Below are positions 1-8,924 of a stretch of DNA of 35,054 nucleotides, one piece after another; the first letter of the stretch is position 1, and each line of letters begins with the position of its first letter. The notes beneath the pieces are model-generated. The model did not search any database. It worked only from the letters and a program-made list of their open reading frames with translations, and was not told where the DNA came from. The translations under genes and the position numbers were made by a program. This DNA comes from a virus: positions 1 to 35,054 of the IMG/VR virus record IMGVR_UViG_3300031885_000068; one strand, given 5' to 3'.

Positions 1-132
1 TAGCGTTTGGGCTATTCTGCCCATCCCGCGCTACGCAGTTTTCAATAGCATTGCAGACCGTAGTAAACATCGTATCAAACGCGGTCTGATCCGGCGCCGT
101 TTGTTGACTGCATTGGTTGTCAGACGGAACGT
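1..132. repeat. Left copy of the 132-bp terminal direct repeat
   Basis: Bases 1-132 match 34923-35054 except at position 6 (T here, C at 34928). The repeat lies inside the tail-fibre gene, and joining the copies restores one uninterrupted reading frame. It is therefore the overlap of a circular or terminally redundant genome and not a duplicated gene. The mismatch changes a Ser codon (right copy) to Asn (left copy) on the coding minus strand, so the two ends probably derive from different molecules in the population. Confidence 0.93.
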
Positions 133-184
133 GTGTTCCATCATAATTCAAAACTTGTCCTGCTCCATTCCATCCACCTGGCAT
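1..184 (-). CDS. Tail fibre protein, N-terminal part (continues at 35054 across the circle junction)
   Basis: This is the start of the fibre gene, read leftward from ATG at 184-182, preceded by the Shine-Dalgarno sequence GGGGAG. The protein begins MPGGWNGAGQVLNYDGT, the type of N-terminus seen on phage fibres that dock to the tail. The frame runs without a stop to base 1 and continues in the right-hand copy of the repeat, giving about 320 residues in total (38 before the internal Met at 34992, then 282). The start lies 3 bases downstream of the stop-side neighbour (ejection protein gene ending the main late cluster at 188), so it is translated as part of the late operon. It is truncated here only by the window edge. 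Confidence 0.85.
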   Translation of the reverse strand, partial: MPGGWNGAGQVLNYDGTHVPSDNQCSQQTAPDQTAFDTMFTTVCNAIENCVARDGQNSPNA

Positions 185-187
185 GTT

Positions 188-2425
188 TTATTCTCCCCTG
201 TTTAAATTAGTTAAGGCCCCTGCTACTGTTCCCGAAGGCGTAGAAAATGCCCTCATTAATGCTTGCCCCAGATCCGGCGCATTAAGTAACAAGTTCTGAT
301 TCCTAGCTTGCCTTTGAGCAAGCGGCAAAGATTTCTTGAGCATTTGTAATCCGTATTGCGGCTCAAAAAACGCCTTAGCTAGCGCCTCATTAAGCAAGTC
401 CTCGCGAGGCTCGAATGCTACATCTAAACTTTTACTACCAACCTTAAACGGGCTTTTAGCTAGCCTTGCAATTTTTGATACAAAATTCTTTTTAGATTCC
501 CTTTCCATCGCTCGCGAATCTGTTTGTGATCCGACAGCATATCTACCTTTAGCAACCTGATAGACCTGCTCCCGCTTGGCAGATTGGTTAAGTTTTTCTA
601 CCCCTTTCTTTCCTAAGATCAACTCAAGCTTTTGATTCATTACAGGATCATCCGCCGACCACTTCTTGAAGACGTTACCATACTGTTCGGTGTTATAAGC
701 CGAGTTGCTTAGCCGGACTCTAGCGGCATCGCGCATTAAGATCCGACCTTCCGGCGCATAGGTATCAAGTGCATCTAAGAATCGCTTAATCTGTTTAGGA
801 CTTTGATCGAATAGTTTATCAACTGCAACATCTAACTGATTTTCCTTTAAGCTCTCCAATACATCGACACCAGATTTATCAATGGATCTAATTTTGTCCA
901 TCATTTCGCCGTATTCGTCGCGGATAGCTTTATAGTTTGCAGCATGTTTATCTAACTCGTCACGCAGCGGTGTTACAAACGAATCTTTGATATCATTTGC
1001 TTCAGATGCCCCTTGAGTCATTTTGCCAGCCCGCTTGGCTTTAGCGGCTGATTTAGCCATTTCTCCGGTATCATCCCTAATATATCTATAGGCTCGCTCT
1101 AATACCCTAAAATGATCGTCTGGTAATTTTCTCAAATCACGATTTATGGCTTTCGCCCGCTTAATGCCCTCTTTCACCATTGGCTCTTTTAGTAGTTCCT
1201 GCGCCTCTGGACTCTTAACCTGCCCAACGGTCTTGTAAAGCTCACTATAAGCTTTTTCTGCGGCCTCTCCCGTCTCTGCTTTGGCCGCGTTGATTATTTT
1301 AGTTGCAGTCCCCTGCAATTCTTCTCCGACTTCAAAAGGCGCCCTTTCCGTCCCGACCTCGTCAAGGATTTTTGCCGTCCTGGTAAGCAACCCCATATCG
1401 CGGCCCGCTATAGCATTAGCCGCAATTCCTTGAGCTTCCGGCGTAGCTCCAACAAATTTAGTCCGAGTATAAAGCCCTGGCTTGCCTGTAGCCATCTCCG
1501 CAGCTTCCGAAACAAACGTTGGATTCCCCGCAGCCACCTCTTCTTTAAATCTGGCCAATGTAGCCGCAATCTCATCCGGGGATAGTCCGGACTTTGACAA
1601 CTCCCTAGCAAATGCCGCCACCACCAGATCATCCGGCACTTGCCTGGCGGCTATAGGTGGCTGTTCCCTAAATATGCCCTTAATCGAAGACATCAGATCT
1701 TCAGCCGTAGGCGCTAAACCGCGCACAATGCCCCCACCTGCCCCAAAAACAGCAGACCCGCTCCCACCTATAGCCCCGCCCAATTTGGCCGAATCTAGCG
1801 CCATTTGGAGCCTGGAATCTAATCCACCTTCGCCCCCAGCAAAGCCTGAAGCACCGCCAGCTAAAGCATTTTGAGCCGCTGCTTTAGCTACATTGCCAGC
1901 ATACGACCCCAGGGCCGATCTAGTGGCCTGTCTGCCAACCTGGCCAGCTATTGTAGGGGTTAAAGCCGCCTCAGAGACGCCAAACAGGTTGCCAATAGCC
2001 GGTCCAACAAAAGGCAAGGCGCTCGCTAGTTTTAAGGGTCCAAGGCTAGCTAAGCCGCCTGCTATGGTATTGGCCGTCGACGTATAGGGAATGTTTAAGG
2101 ACTCAGAAAGGCCGCCAGCCGCTTCAACTCCCTGTTTCCAGCGGGATCTATAGTTATCATAAGCTTGCCCAAATGTTTCCGGCCCCAGCGCTGAATCAAT
2201 TAATGCATTAGCTCCAGACGCCGCCTCTTTCATGCCTGGAATAGCATTTGCAAATTCAAGAATGGTGGAATATGCGCGATCAGGGCTGGCTTTTATACCT
2301 AACAAATCGTAGTTCTTGCCCATGTCAATTAAGCGATCTGAACCTTCGGCTTCGACACTAAACCTAGTAGGATCTAACACGGCACTTTCTTCAGTAGTAT
2401 CATCAAAGACAAACCTATCAGCCAT
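188..2425 (-). CDS. Large internal virion (ejection) protein
   Basis: The protein has 745 residues. The N-terminal 65 residues are acidic and polar. Residues about 110-250 are rich in Gly, Ala and Leu with amphipathic or hydrophobic stretches, and the rest is strongly helical and charged. This layout, its size and its place after the nozzle gene and before the fibre are typical of podovirus proteins packaged in the head and ejected with the DNA (T7 gp14-16, P22 gp7/16/20 class). The Gly/Ala-rich hydrophobic section could insert into the host envelope. No enzymatic motif such as an SLT domain is recognisable. It starts 3 bases after the stop of the upstream gene. The assignment rests on position and composition, not on a recognised family. 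Confidence 0.6.
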   Translation of the reverse strand: MADRFVFDDTTEESAVLDPTRFSVEAEGSDRLIDMGKNYDLLGIKASPDRAYSTILEFANAIPGMKEAASGANALIDSALGPETFGQAYDNYRSRWKQGVEAAGGLSESLNIPYTSTANTIAGGLASLGPLKLASALPFVGPAIGNLFGVSEAALTPTIAGQVGRQATRSALGSYAGNVAKAAAQNALAGGASGFAGGEGGLDSRLQMALDSAKLGGAIGGSGSAVFGAGGGIVRGLAPTAEDLMSSIKGIFREQPPIAARQVPDDLVVAAFARELSKSGLSPDEIAATLARFKEEVAAGNPTFVSEAAEMATGKPGLYTRTKFVGATPEAQGIAANAIAGRDMGLLTRTAKILDEVGTERAPFEVGEELQGTATKIINAAKAETGEAAEKAYSELYKTVGQVKSPEAQELLKEPMVKEGIKRAKAINRDLRKLPDDHFRVLERAYRYIRDDTGEMAKSAAKAKRAGKMTQGASEANDIKDSFVTPLRDELDKHAANYKAIRDEYGEMMDKIRSIDKSGVDVLESLKENQLDVAVDKLFDQSPKQIKRFLDALDTYAPEGRILMRDAARVRLSNSAYNTEQYGNVFKKWSADDPVMNQKLELILGKKGVEKLNQSAKREQVYQVAKGRYAVGSQTDSRAMERESKKNFVSKIARLAKSPFKVGSKSLDVAFEPREDLLNEALAKAFFEPQYGLQMLKKSLPLAQRQARNQNLLLNAPDLGQALMRAFSTPSGTVAGALTNLNRGE

Positions 2426-2428
2426 TTG

Positions 2429-3508
2429 CTACCTTTTTACCAGATAATGTTTACCAGTTAATTGATCTTTAACTCTGTGTTTATTTTTTGGTATAACTTT
2501 ATCGGGCGTCGTTTCCTCCCAGCCCTTTGGAATGGCATTTTGAGCATTTGCAGCATCTAACATCGCGCTAGGTACAGATTTGGTTTCTTTTTGAGGCTCA
2601 AACGCCATTTGCGGCATCTGTGGAAACACGATCTTGCTAGCCATAGGCCCGGCACTTAATTGGATCTGCTGATTCCATTGATCCGCCAGTTTTTTCTGTT
2701 GCGCTACTTTACCTTGAACCAAATCTTTTAGATCTACGCGATCTTGTGGTGACAGTTTTTCATTCTTAAGGAATTTTCCAACAAACGGCAATTTACTCCA
2801 CGTTGAAGCTTCACCTTCAAATGCTTTCGCATTTCCGAATGCCGCTTTAGCGGCATCTAAAAATGCTACATCTGATTTTGGGTTAGTCGAATCTAGATTT
2901 GCTTCCATGTTTTGAAGTGGCACCGATAGATCATATAAATCCTTAAGATAAGGATTCTTATCAGCCTGATCTTGTAACTGTTTTAGATTATTGCCACCCG
3001 ATGCCGCATTTTTGGCGTTTTCTACTGCGACGGCTTCTGCTACCTTCCGATTGATTAATGTACGATCGACTCCAGGTATAGATTGCACATTACCAGTTGC
3101 ATCCTTCATCAAAAATTGGCTCGTCAGTGCATTCGATAATAACTTTTCCTGATCCTTGGCCTCCTGTGCTGCAATTAGCTGCGGGAAACTAGAAAGGTAA
3201 TTTAGATTTTCGCTTGCCTTAAGTTGAGCTGCTTGTTCGTCTGCCGTACCTTGGCTCATGATACTACCCAGCTGTTGAGCATATTGATCCGTATCCGCCT
3301 GGTTCCGATATCCAGCATAGCTAGTAAGCCCAGAGCCTAGCAGATTAGTGCCAAGTGCTGTTAGAAACGTAGCCCAAGGGTTATCAAAGGCCATCTCTGG
3401 CACTGCCTTAAGAGCTGTCCCTGCTGCTAAACTTGGGCTATATGCCAAAGCCTGCTGCTGATGTTGCAGCAAGGCACTCATCATTGCATTGTCGAAGTCG
3501 TAAGCCAT
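2429..3508 (-). CDS. Probable internal virion protein
   Basis: The protein has 359 residues from MAYDFDNAMM. This ATG was chosen because it sits 7 bases after the upstream stop with an AGGAG ribosome site (TAGGAGAAATATG); the frame stays open further upstream inside the neighbouring gene. It has a short Ala/Leu-rich hydrophobic section near residues 35-75 (TFLTALGTNLLGSGLTSYAG), followed by Gln/Ala-rich helices. The C-terminus carries DQLTGKHYLVKR, which resembles a D-Q/P-x-T-G-x-W/Y motif in the two neighbouring proteins. Position and composition suggest an ejected or tail-associated structural protein. The family is not recognised. Confidence 0.55.
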   Translation of the reverse strand: MAYDFDNAMMSALLQHQQQALAYSPSLAAGTALKAVPEMAFDNPWATFLTALGTNLLGSGLTSYAGYRNQADTDQYAQQLGSIMSQGTADEQAAQLKASENLNYLSSFPQLIAAQEAKDQEKLLSNALTSQFLMKDATGNVQSIPGVDRTLINRKVAEAVAVENAKNAASGGNNLKQLQDQADKNPYLKDLYDLSVPLQNMEANLDSTNPKSDVAFLDAAKAAFGNAKAFEGEASTWSKLPFVGKFLKNEKLSPQDRVDLKDLVQGKVAQQKKLADQWNQQIQLSAGPMASKIVFPQMPQMAFEPQKETKSVPSAMLDAANAQNAIPKGWEETTPDKVIPKNKHRVKDQLTGKHYLVKR

Positions 3509-3515
3509 ATTTCTC

Positions 3516-4622
3516 CTATACCCTATGCCAACGGTTATCAGCAGAGCTATACCTAATGGGATTACCATCTTGATCGACACTCATATCGCCATCCCCTGGC
3601 CCGGATTCATTTTCTTGATTTGTAAGTGCGATATCCAATGCCCCCGCGTTCTGTGCTTCGATTTGCTTCATCTTGTACTGCTGTTGTGTATCAGCATACG
3701 GCCCCATTTGTGTGTAAGCCTGAGCTGTGCCGGTAACGTCCGGATTTTCAATTCTCTCTTGAGATATTGGATTAAATCCTTTCTGATAAGTAGATGCTGC
3801 CCCTGCCATGTTTCCAAAGGCCGCAATTGGCGCGTTATACTGTGCAATCTGCTGCTGTGATAACCGCTGCTGCTCTTGCCCGCCTGTCGTGTAAGCCTCA
3901 TTAGCCCAGCTACGTCGCATTTCATCCTGGCGCTTCATCATATCATCCTGCATTCGGCGATACTTCTCACTAGTTGGATCCACTCCACTATTCGCCATTT
4001 CCTGGCGAAAGTTCTCTTGCTCCCGATTAAACTGTGGTTCAAATTTACTAGAATAATTCTGGTAAACAGCATTTTCCGCCTTTGCCCGATCGGCACTAAC
4101 ATCTGTAAATGGATTAGTTTGGAATTGTTTCCCAAGCTGATCATACAGGCTTTGCATTGGCGCGCCAAAGGTTGTCTTTTGTGTCCAGCGGCCTGTTATA
4201 GGATCTTCGTAAAACTCTTGCCCGCCCATTGGCCCGGTCTGATTAATGCGATTAGAGTATTGATTGAGCCGTAGATTCTGCCGGTTCACCCATTCCTGAG
4301 CATCGATCACCTCTCCTGGATCATTAAGATCGTACTTCTGATCTACCGTTGGAGCTTGGCCTACTTCCGGCACCCGATTTCTAAGCACTCCCTGAGTATA
4401 GCGCTTAACAGCTTTTGCCCCACCTCTCGCAAAAGCATCTTGCCACTGAAGTTGCTCCTCCGGGCTAAGCTTATCATAGTTAGCCTTTTTCTTTGGATGA
4501 GTCGATAAAAAGCTTTGCCATTTTGGAGTATTTGGATTTGTAGGCTTCTTAGGCGGTTTTCGATTGTATTCACTGCCGCCTGGATAGATGCCGATTATAC
4601 TTTTACCTGGATTCTTAGCCAT
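3516..4622 (-). CDS. Virion-associated protein with SFLxxHPKxxANY domain, long form
   Basis: The protein has 368 residues. The start MAKNPGKSIIG follows GGAGGCAAGGCTAGCA and lies 2 bases after the upstream stop. Residues about 35-75 (WQSFLSTHPKKKANYDKL and on to GGAKAVKRYTQ) align with residues 4-47 of the next gene upstream, so the two are partial paralogues. The central part is Gln/Asn-rich and helical (QNRE, QQEQQRLSQQQ), with EDPITGRWTQK near residue 140 and a related NRWHRV at the C-terminus. There are no membrane segments. Together with its neighbours it forms a block of probable internal virion or tail proteins. The exact role is unknown. Confidence 0.6.
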   Translation of the reverse strand: MAKNPGKSIIGIYPGGSEYNRKPPKKPTNPNTPKWQSFLSTHPKKKANYDKLSPEEQLQWQDAFARGGAKAVKRYTQGVLRNRVPEVGQAPTVDQKYDLNDPGEVIDAQEWVNRQNLRLNQYSNRINQTGPMGGQEFYEDPITGRWTQKTTFGAPMQSLYDQLGKQFQTNPFTDVSADRAKAENAVYQNYSSKFEPQFNREQENFRQEMANSGVDPTSEKYRRMQDDMMKRQDEMRRSWANEAYTTGGQEQQRLSQQQIAQYNAPIAAFGNMAGAASTYQKGFNPISQERIENPDVTGTAQAYTQMGPYADTQQQYKMKQIEAQNAGALDIALTNQENESGPGDGDMSVDQDGNPIRYSSADNRWHRV

Positions 4623-4624
4623 TG

Positions 4625-5215
4625 CTAGCCTTGCCTCCATTGTCCAGTGGCTTGATCAAAGAAAACGCCTTGTGGAATTTGCGATTGCTGCGGCATTTGA
4701 TAGCCTCGGCCACTTCCTGGCTGCATTTGTGGATTTGTTTCCATTCCTTGGCTCATCTCGTATTGTGATCCACCTCCTGCATATAGTGGTACTGATTGCC
4801 CCGGTTGCGGCTGCTGCAAAGTTCCGCCAGTGGATCTCTGTGGCGCATCAAATTGCTGCTCTGCTGAAGCATATTGCGATGCCGGTGACCGCTGCCCCTG
4901 TGCATACGGCCCCATCTGATAATTTTGACTATTCGGTTGCATCTGTTGATACCTCTGCATCTGTTGCATTGGTCGCGTCTGTTGATATTCGCTAGGAATG
5001 CCTTGAGGTGTCATTTGTTGCATCGGTTGAAAATTCCCAACTGCGGTCGCTCTAGGCATCTGTTGCCGCCCCATCCTATCTTGAGTGAATTGCTTGACGT
5101 TAGCAGCACCACCAGCCTGGAACTTATTTTGCCACCTTCCTTGATCGCCAGATCCAAGCTGATTATAATTTGCTGCAAACTTCGGATGACTCGCTAAAAA
5201 AGACTTTACACCCAT
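4625..5215 (-). CDS. Gln/Met/Pro-rich virion protein with SFLxxHPKxxANY domain, short form
   Basis: The protein has 196 residues. The start MGVKSFLASHPKF follows the site GGAGGAGAG and begins one base after the upstream stop. Residues 4-47 are homologous to a segment of the downstream neighbour (HPK, ANY, W, GGA, VK, TQ conserved). From residue about 50 on, the chain is low complexity, dominated by Gln, Met, Pro, Gly and Tyr, and is likely disordered. It ends in FFDQATGQWRQG, matching the D-Q/P-x-T-G-x-W motif of its neighbours. This composition suggests a flexible linker or packaged protein. No catalytic role is visible. Confidence 0.55.
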   Translation of the reverse strand: MGVKSFLASHPKFAANYNQLGSGDQGRWQNKFQAGGAANVKQFTQDRMGRQQMPRATAVGNFQPMQQMTPQGIPSEYQQTRPMQQMQRYQQMQPNSQNYQMGPYAQGQRSPASQYASAEQQFDAPQRSTGGTLQQPQPGQSVPLYAGGGSQYEMSQGMETNPQMQPGSGRGYQMPQQSQIPQGVFFDQATGQWRQG

Positions 5216-5216
5216 G

Positions 5217-6731
5217 TTAATTCTCTCCTCCAACATTAAATCTTAATAAACATCTGTTCAGGTAAAGCTTTCCGCTGGCTGTTTGGGCTGCCAGCTTTAA
5301 CGATCCGGTGTAGCCTATGGCCTTTACTCCAAACTTACGGATATCTGTCTTAAGTATACTGCTCCAAGGGGTGCCCCAAGGATCCCCCCACGCGATGCCA
5401 TCTGCTATCGGGATTAATGGCGGATCTGCTAGCGTGATGGTATCATAATCAGCTGCAACCTCCACATCTATCGCAATATTGCCTTTAGTTGATAGCAGTG
5501 CGTAAACTTCGGTAAAATGTTTCTGTTGTCCAGCTATTCCAAAATCGCTAAAGGGGCTTTGATAAAACATCCGAGTATTGGAGCCATCAGCATTGGTAGT
5601 GCCACCGTATTTGTAAATCGTGCCATCCTGGCATCCAAAATACCACTCATTCCCGGCCACGCAGTGAGTTATGCCATTAAGTCCAATTAGATTAGCAGCA
5701 GAAAATTCAGAATCTGCAAATATAAGCTGCTCATAGTTTGCAGTACCGACGCTCCAGGGATAGATTGGGATATTGATAATCGTTATACCCTCCTTTGGGT
5801 AATAAACACCTTCCCACCCCTGTGCTGTGCCGTAATATTTTACCGCTTCTAGCCAAAAAGCCTTAATTTGTGCTGTTATTTCTGGCTCTGGCGAGCCTGA
5901 AGCAAGCATTCCAATGCTAATAATGCCCTGTTTTGTTAAAACCCAAAGATCTCCTGGTACGTGAACGAAGGAACGCCTGCCAAGAGGGGCTGCAATCTGC
6001 CATTTTGCAGTTAGTGCCCATGTATTACCGGGATAATCGCCTGCATAGGCTAAAATATCGCCCTCAGAGCTACAAACTACGAAAAAATCTTGGTTTACGG
6101 TGCCTGTAGACTTTGTAAAAGACTGTGCCCACATTACATAGCCACCCCGCGGCATAAATGCGCTAAAATCTACATCAACTAATGGCTGACTTGTGCCGTC
6201 AATTTGGTTAACAGCCCCATACCAAGCTACTCCCGTGTCTTTTTGAACGAAAAACTGTCTGTTTTTATAAGCGCCGATGTGAATAAAAGGCGGAGTTGCA
6301 GTATAAGCAGATCCAGACATGGAAAAAAGGGCCGTGGTCATGCTTGCGCCGGTGTATTTCAAGCAACTATCAACACCATTGACCCAAACGCTTTGTCCCC
6401 GGAATTGATGGCCCTGCCAGTAGTCATTTGTAATCGATAATCCGCCAGTCATGTCAGTTGCCGGATCTGTACTGGCGTCAAAAACTTTATGGTCTGCAAA
6501 ACCAAATAACTTTAGGTTTCCAGTGTTACTATTCCAAGCAAATAAACTTTCAATTGCAGAATGTAGCCCCTGCGACTCAATAGTAAACCCGTCTCGACTT
6601 TCAGTTTTTTGCTTTGGAATAAAGTTAGTAAGTTCCAGCGCATAGTTTAGTGGCATCTCATCAACTGGTAATGTTGCATTTATGCCTGCACTAGGCGCCG
6701 GAATACTTTGCTTAACAGTTTTCTCGCCCAT
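5217..6731 (-). CDS. Tail nozzle / packaged-DNA stabilisation protein
   Basis: The protein has 504 residues. The N-terminus (PAPSAGINATLPVDEMPL, then ALELTNFIPKQ and SRDGF) is the characteristic opening of the podovirus tail hub family related to P22 gp10 and the T7 gp12 nozzle. The rest is beta-rich with repeated W/F/Y-G segments (FAWNSNTGNLKLFGFADHKVFDA, GAYKNRQFFVQ, VHVPGDLWVLTKQG), compatible with a beta-propeller. Such proteins close the tail tube below the adaptor ring. ATG at 6731 overlaps the upstream stop by one base (TAATG), indicating coupled translation. Confidence 0.75.
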   Translation of the reverse strand: MGEKTVKQSIPAPSAGINATLPVDEMPLNYALELTNFIPKQKTESRDGFTIESQGLHSAIESLFAWNSNTGNLKLFGFADHKVFDASTDPATDMTGGLSITNDYWQGHQFRGQSVWVNGVDSCLKYTGASMTTALFSMSGSAYTATPPFIHIGAYKNRQFFVQKDTGVAWYGAVNQIDGTSQPLVDVDFSAFMPRGGYVMWAQSFTKSTGTVNQDFFVVCSSEGDILAYAGDYPGNTWALTAKWQIAAPLGRRSFVHVPGDLWVLTKQGIISIGMLASGSPEPEITAQIKAFWLEAVKYYGTAQGWEGVYYPKEGITIINIPIYPWSVGTANYEQLIFADSEFSAANLIGLNGITHCVAGNEWYFGCQDGTIYKYGGTTNADGSNTRMFYQSPFSDFGIAGQQKHFTEVYALLSTKGNIAIDVEVAADYDTITLADPPLIPIADGIAWGDPWGTPWSSILKTDIRKFGVKAIGYTGSLKLAAQTASGKLYLNRCLLRFNVGGEN

Positions 6732-8065
6732 TATAACTTACCAATTCCAGGGCTATTAAGATCAACTTCGGTTTCGTCTTTTACTTCCTTTTCTCCCACT
6801 TTTTTATATTTGTGTTCTATTGGGTCCCAGTAGTAACCGCCAGCTGATAGCCCCGCCTCTGGCTGATAGTTAGATCCGGCTCCATATTTATCAGGGGTCC
6901 CTAGCACTTCGTCGACTAAGGCTGAAAATGCCGTAGGATCATTAATATCAACAGTGCCGTGGTGCTCTCGATACATGCCCTGAGCTAGCGCTTCTTTAGC
7001 TGCCGCACGCCTCACCCACTCCGGCACGTTTAGCCAATCGTTATAGGCTTCGGTATTGGCCGAGTACCCCCAAACGTCTTCAGGGGCTAAAAAGCTTTCA
7101 TCGCCTTTGTTCGCTAGGAATGCAGTATTACTCCATTTCCCATTATCATCATATCCGATATAATTAGGCTTGGCTCCAGCTGCCAATGCCTCCTTAAGCT
7201 GCTCGTCTTGTCCCCTTTGCGTAAATGTACTACTGCCATCAGGGTTATATCTGCTTCCAAACATTACTGCTGCCTGCTCTTCTGTAATAAGGCCAGAAGC
7301 TAAAAGCATTCGGATGCGTTCTTCCTCAACTTTTGTTTGACTTACGCCAAATCCCTTTTCCATCAATTCCATTCCAGGCTTTCTAAACATCCCCATTCCC
7401 GCAGATACGAATGGGCCAACAACTGGAATAAAATTAGCTCCTATAGTTAAGGCATCGTAAGTGGCATCGGCATATCGTTTTTTATTATCTTTGCCCCTAG
7501 CTATGTTTACTAATCCAGGTAATAAATGAGTTCCGGCCACTGCTGCTGGGATATATGGACCATACGTTCCCGCTACTTCCCCAAATGAACTGGACGTACT
7601 AGGGGCTACAACACTACCATCACTCATAATAGTGCCTCCCGTAGCGGCGTCCGTTCCCACTGCATAGGCCCCGCCACTAGTAGAGGCAGCACCACTTCCG
7701 GTAATACTAGAACTGTTTTGCGCTGCGGTATTAGCTACTGTCTCTTTCGCTAATTCTTTTGTAACCTCCTGACCCCCCCTAGACATAATTTGATCCGCCA
7801 AAATCGGCCCTCCAATCAATCCGCCAGTAGTCCCGCCTGCAATCAAATATTGATCTTGCCTAGCTTGATCGGCAGCCTTGTTTGCTTCTCTATTCTGCTT
7901 ATTTGCTAGCGCCTCTTTTATGGCTTGCTCTTTCATCTGGTTTCTAGCCCTGCCATAGGCAATGTTTAGCGCTTCCTCATGCGTATATCCTCGTTGTCTG
8001 GCTAAGTAATAAACATACGGATAAGGTTTATCTTTCTGCTGTCTCTGGATATCTGCTAAGCTCAT
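6731..8065 (-). CDS. Probable internal virion / tail-associated protein
   Basis: The protein has 444 residues, beginning MSLADIQRQQKDKPYPYVYYLAR, with a helical charged N-terminal 75 residues. A Gly/Ala/Ser/Thr-rich stretch follows (about 75-190) with possible membrane-active hydrophobic parts, including GPYIPAAVAGTHLLPGLV and IGANFIPVVGPFVSAGMGMF. The C-terminal half is charged and ends near YYWDPIEHKYKKVGEKEV. The position between adaptor and nozzle genes and the composition fit a head-packaged ejection protein. The start follows AAGGGAAAT. The family is not recognised by name. Confidence 0.5.
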   Translation of the reverse strand: MSLADIQRQQKDKPYPYVYYLARQRGYTHEEALNIAYGRARNQMKEQAIKEALANKQNREANKAADQARQDQYLIAGGTTGGLIGGPILADQIMSRGGQEVTKELAKETVANTAAQNSSSITGSGAASTSGGAYAVGTDAATGGTIMSDGSVVAPSTSSSFGEVAGTYGPYIPAAVAGTHLLPGLVNIARGKDNKKRYADATYDALTIGANFIPVVGPFVSAGMGMFRKPGMELMEKGFGVSQTKVEEERIRMLLASGLITEEQAAVMFGSRYNPDGSSTFTQRGQDEQLKEALAAGAKPNYIGYDDNGKWSNTAFLANKGDESFLAPEDVWGYSANTEAYNDWLNVPEWVRRAAAKEALAQGMYREHHGTVDINDPTAFSALVDEVLGTPDKYGAGSNYQPEAGLSAGGYYWDPIEHKYKKVGEKEVKDETEVDLNSPGIGKL

Positions 8066-8074
8066 ATTTCCCTT

Positions 8075-8923
8075 TTAACTTACATTTTTAGGTACTGGCC
8101 ACATTGTGCGCCAATCTGGATTCTGCTGATCAAAGTTTGTTACCCACGCGCCCAAGCTTCGGGCATAAGCGGCATTTACCTCCCCCCAAAACTCGGCCAT
8201 GTCATCTTCCCAGCCTTCCAGCTTTTTTTCTCTCTTATAATAGGCTTTCATCCCCTGCTCTAATATGTCCTCTTCCCACTTGGAGCAATCAGTATCAAAC
8301 GCAAAGGTATCATAAGTCGCATCTGATACCGCCCAATCTGTTACCCCAGCATCGGCCAGTGGAGTAGCTCCGTTGGTAATCCCACCGCTAGTGCTATAAT
8401 ATAGGGTTCCATCATACCAGCAATAAGATGCTGCGCTATAAGTCTGGCCCGTGGCAAAGGTTCGCGGCTTAACTGTGGATCTAGTCTGATACTCGAAAAC
8501 CATAGTTTGCCCAGCATTACCACTTCCAGGAGTAGGATCGAGGTAATACTGATTTATGCCAAGTCCCTTAAGCCTGTACTGCTGATCTGTGGTCGTCACA
8601 GTCCCGCTTTTAATGAGCTGCCATTCCTGCGCACTCAGCGGGCCTATTAAACTCCAAGCTTCGCTTCGATTCCAATGCGTGCCCCAAATCTCAAAGTCAA
8701 AATCTGCCGGAAGTGGGTAGGCCGCTTGACCGGCAACCAAAGCAAATGTTTTTTCAACATTTAGCTCTGTAAACGGATGCCGACGCCGCATCTTCCTACC
8801 CACCTTGTCAGCAATCACCTTAAGCTGAAGCACAATATTTTCACTTGATCCAATTACAATGCTAGGATCTGCCGTCAATTGGCATTCCGTCACTACATTC
8901 TGGATCATGCTAAGTATTGTCAT
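8075..8923 (-). CDS. Head-to-tail adaptor protein
   Basis: The protein has 282 residues from MTILSMIQNVV, one base after the upstream stop. The pattern of an N-terminal helical region (TILSMIQNVVTECQL), RRRHPF..L, then AYPLPADFDFEIWGTHWNR, and a helical C-terminal part (WEEDILEQGMKAYYKREKKLEGWEDDMAEF) is typical of podovirus adaptors that bind under the portal, analogous to T7 gp11 or P22 gp4. Residues about 160-205 contain a small beta module (YCWYDGTLYYSTSGG) that looks like an inserted surface domain. Its place directly before the nozzle gene fits this role. Confidence 0.7.
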   Translation of the reverse strand: MTILSMIQNVVTECQLTADPSIVIGSSENIVLQLKVIADKVGRKMRRRHPFTELNVEKTFALVAGQAAYPLPADFDFEIWGTHWNRSEAWSLIGPLSAQEWQLIKSGTVTTTDQQYRLKGLGINQYYLDPTPGSGNAGQTMVFEYQTRSTVKPRTFATGQTYSAASYCWYDGTLYYSTSGGITNGATPLADAGVTDWAVSDATYDTFAFDTDCSKWEEDILEQGMKAYYKREKKLEGWEDDMAEFWGEVNAAYARSLGAWVTNFDQQNPDWRTMWPVPKNVS

Positions 8924-8924
8924 G

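Noticed and set aside
1482-1874. 130-codon plus-strand open frame opposite the large ejection protein
   Set aside because: Pro/Ala/Ser-rich shadow of the Gly/Ala-rich coding strand, no ribosome site and no operon context; all flanking genes are on the minus strand.
3876-4274. 132-codon plus-strand open frame
   Set aside because: Lies entirely opposite a well-supported virion gene with a good ribosome site and a domain shared with its neighbour.
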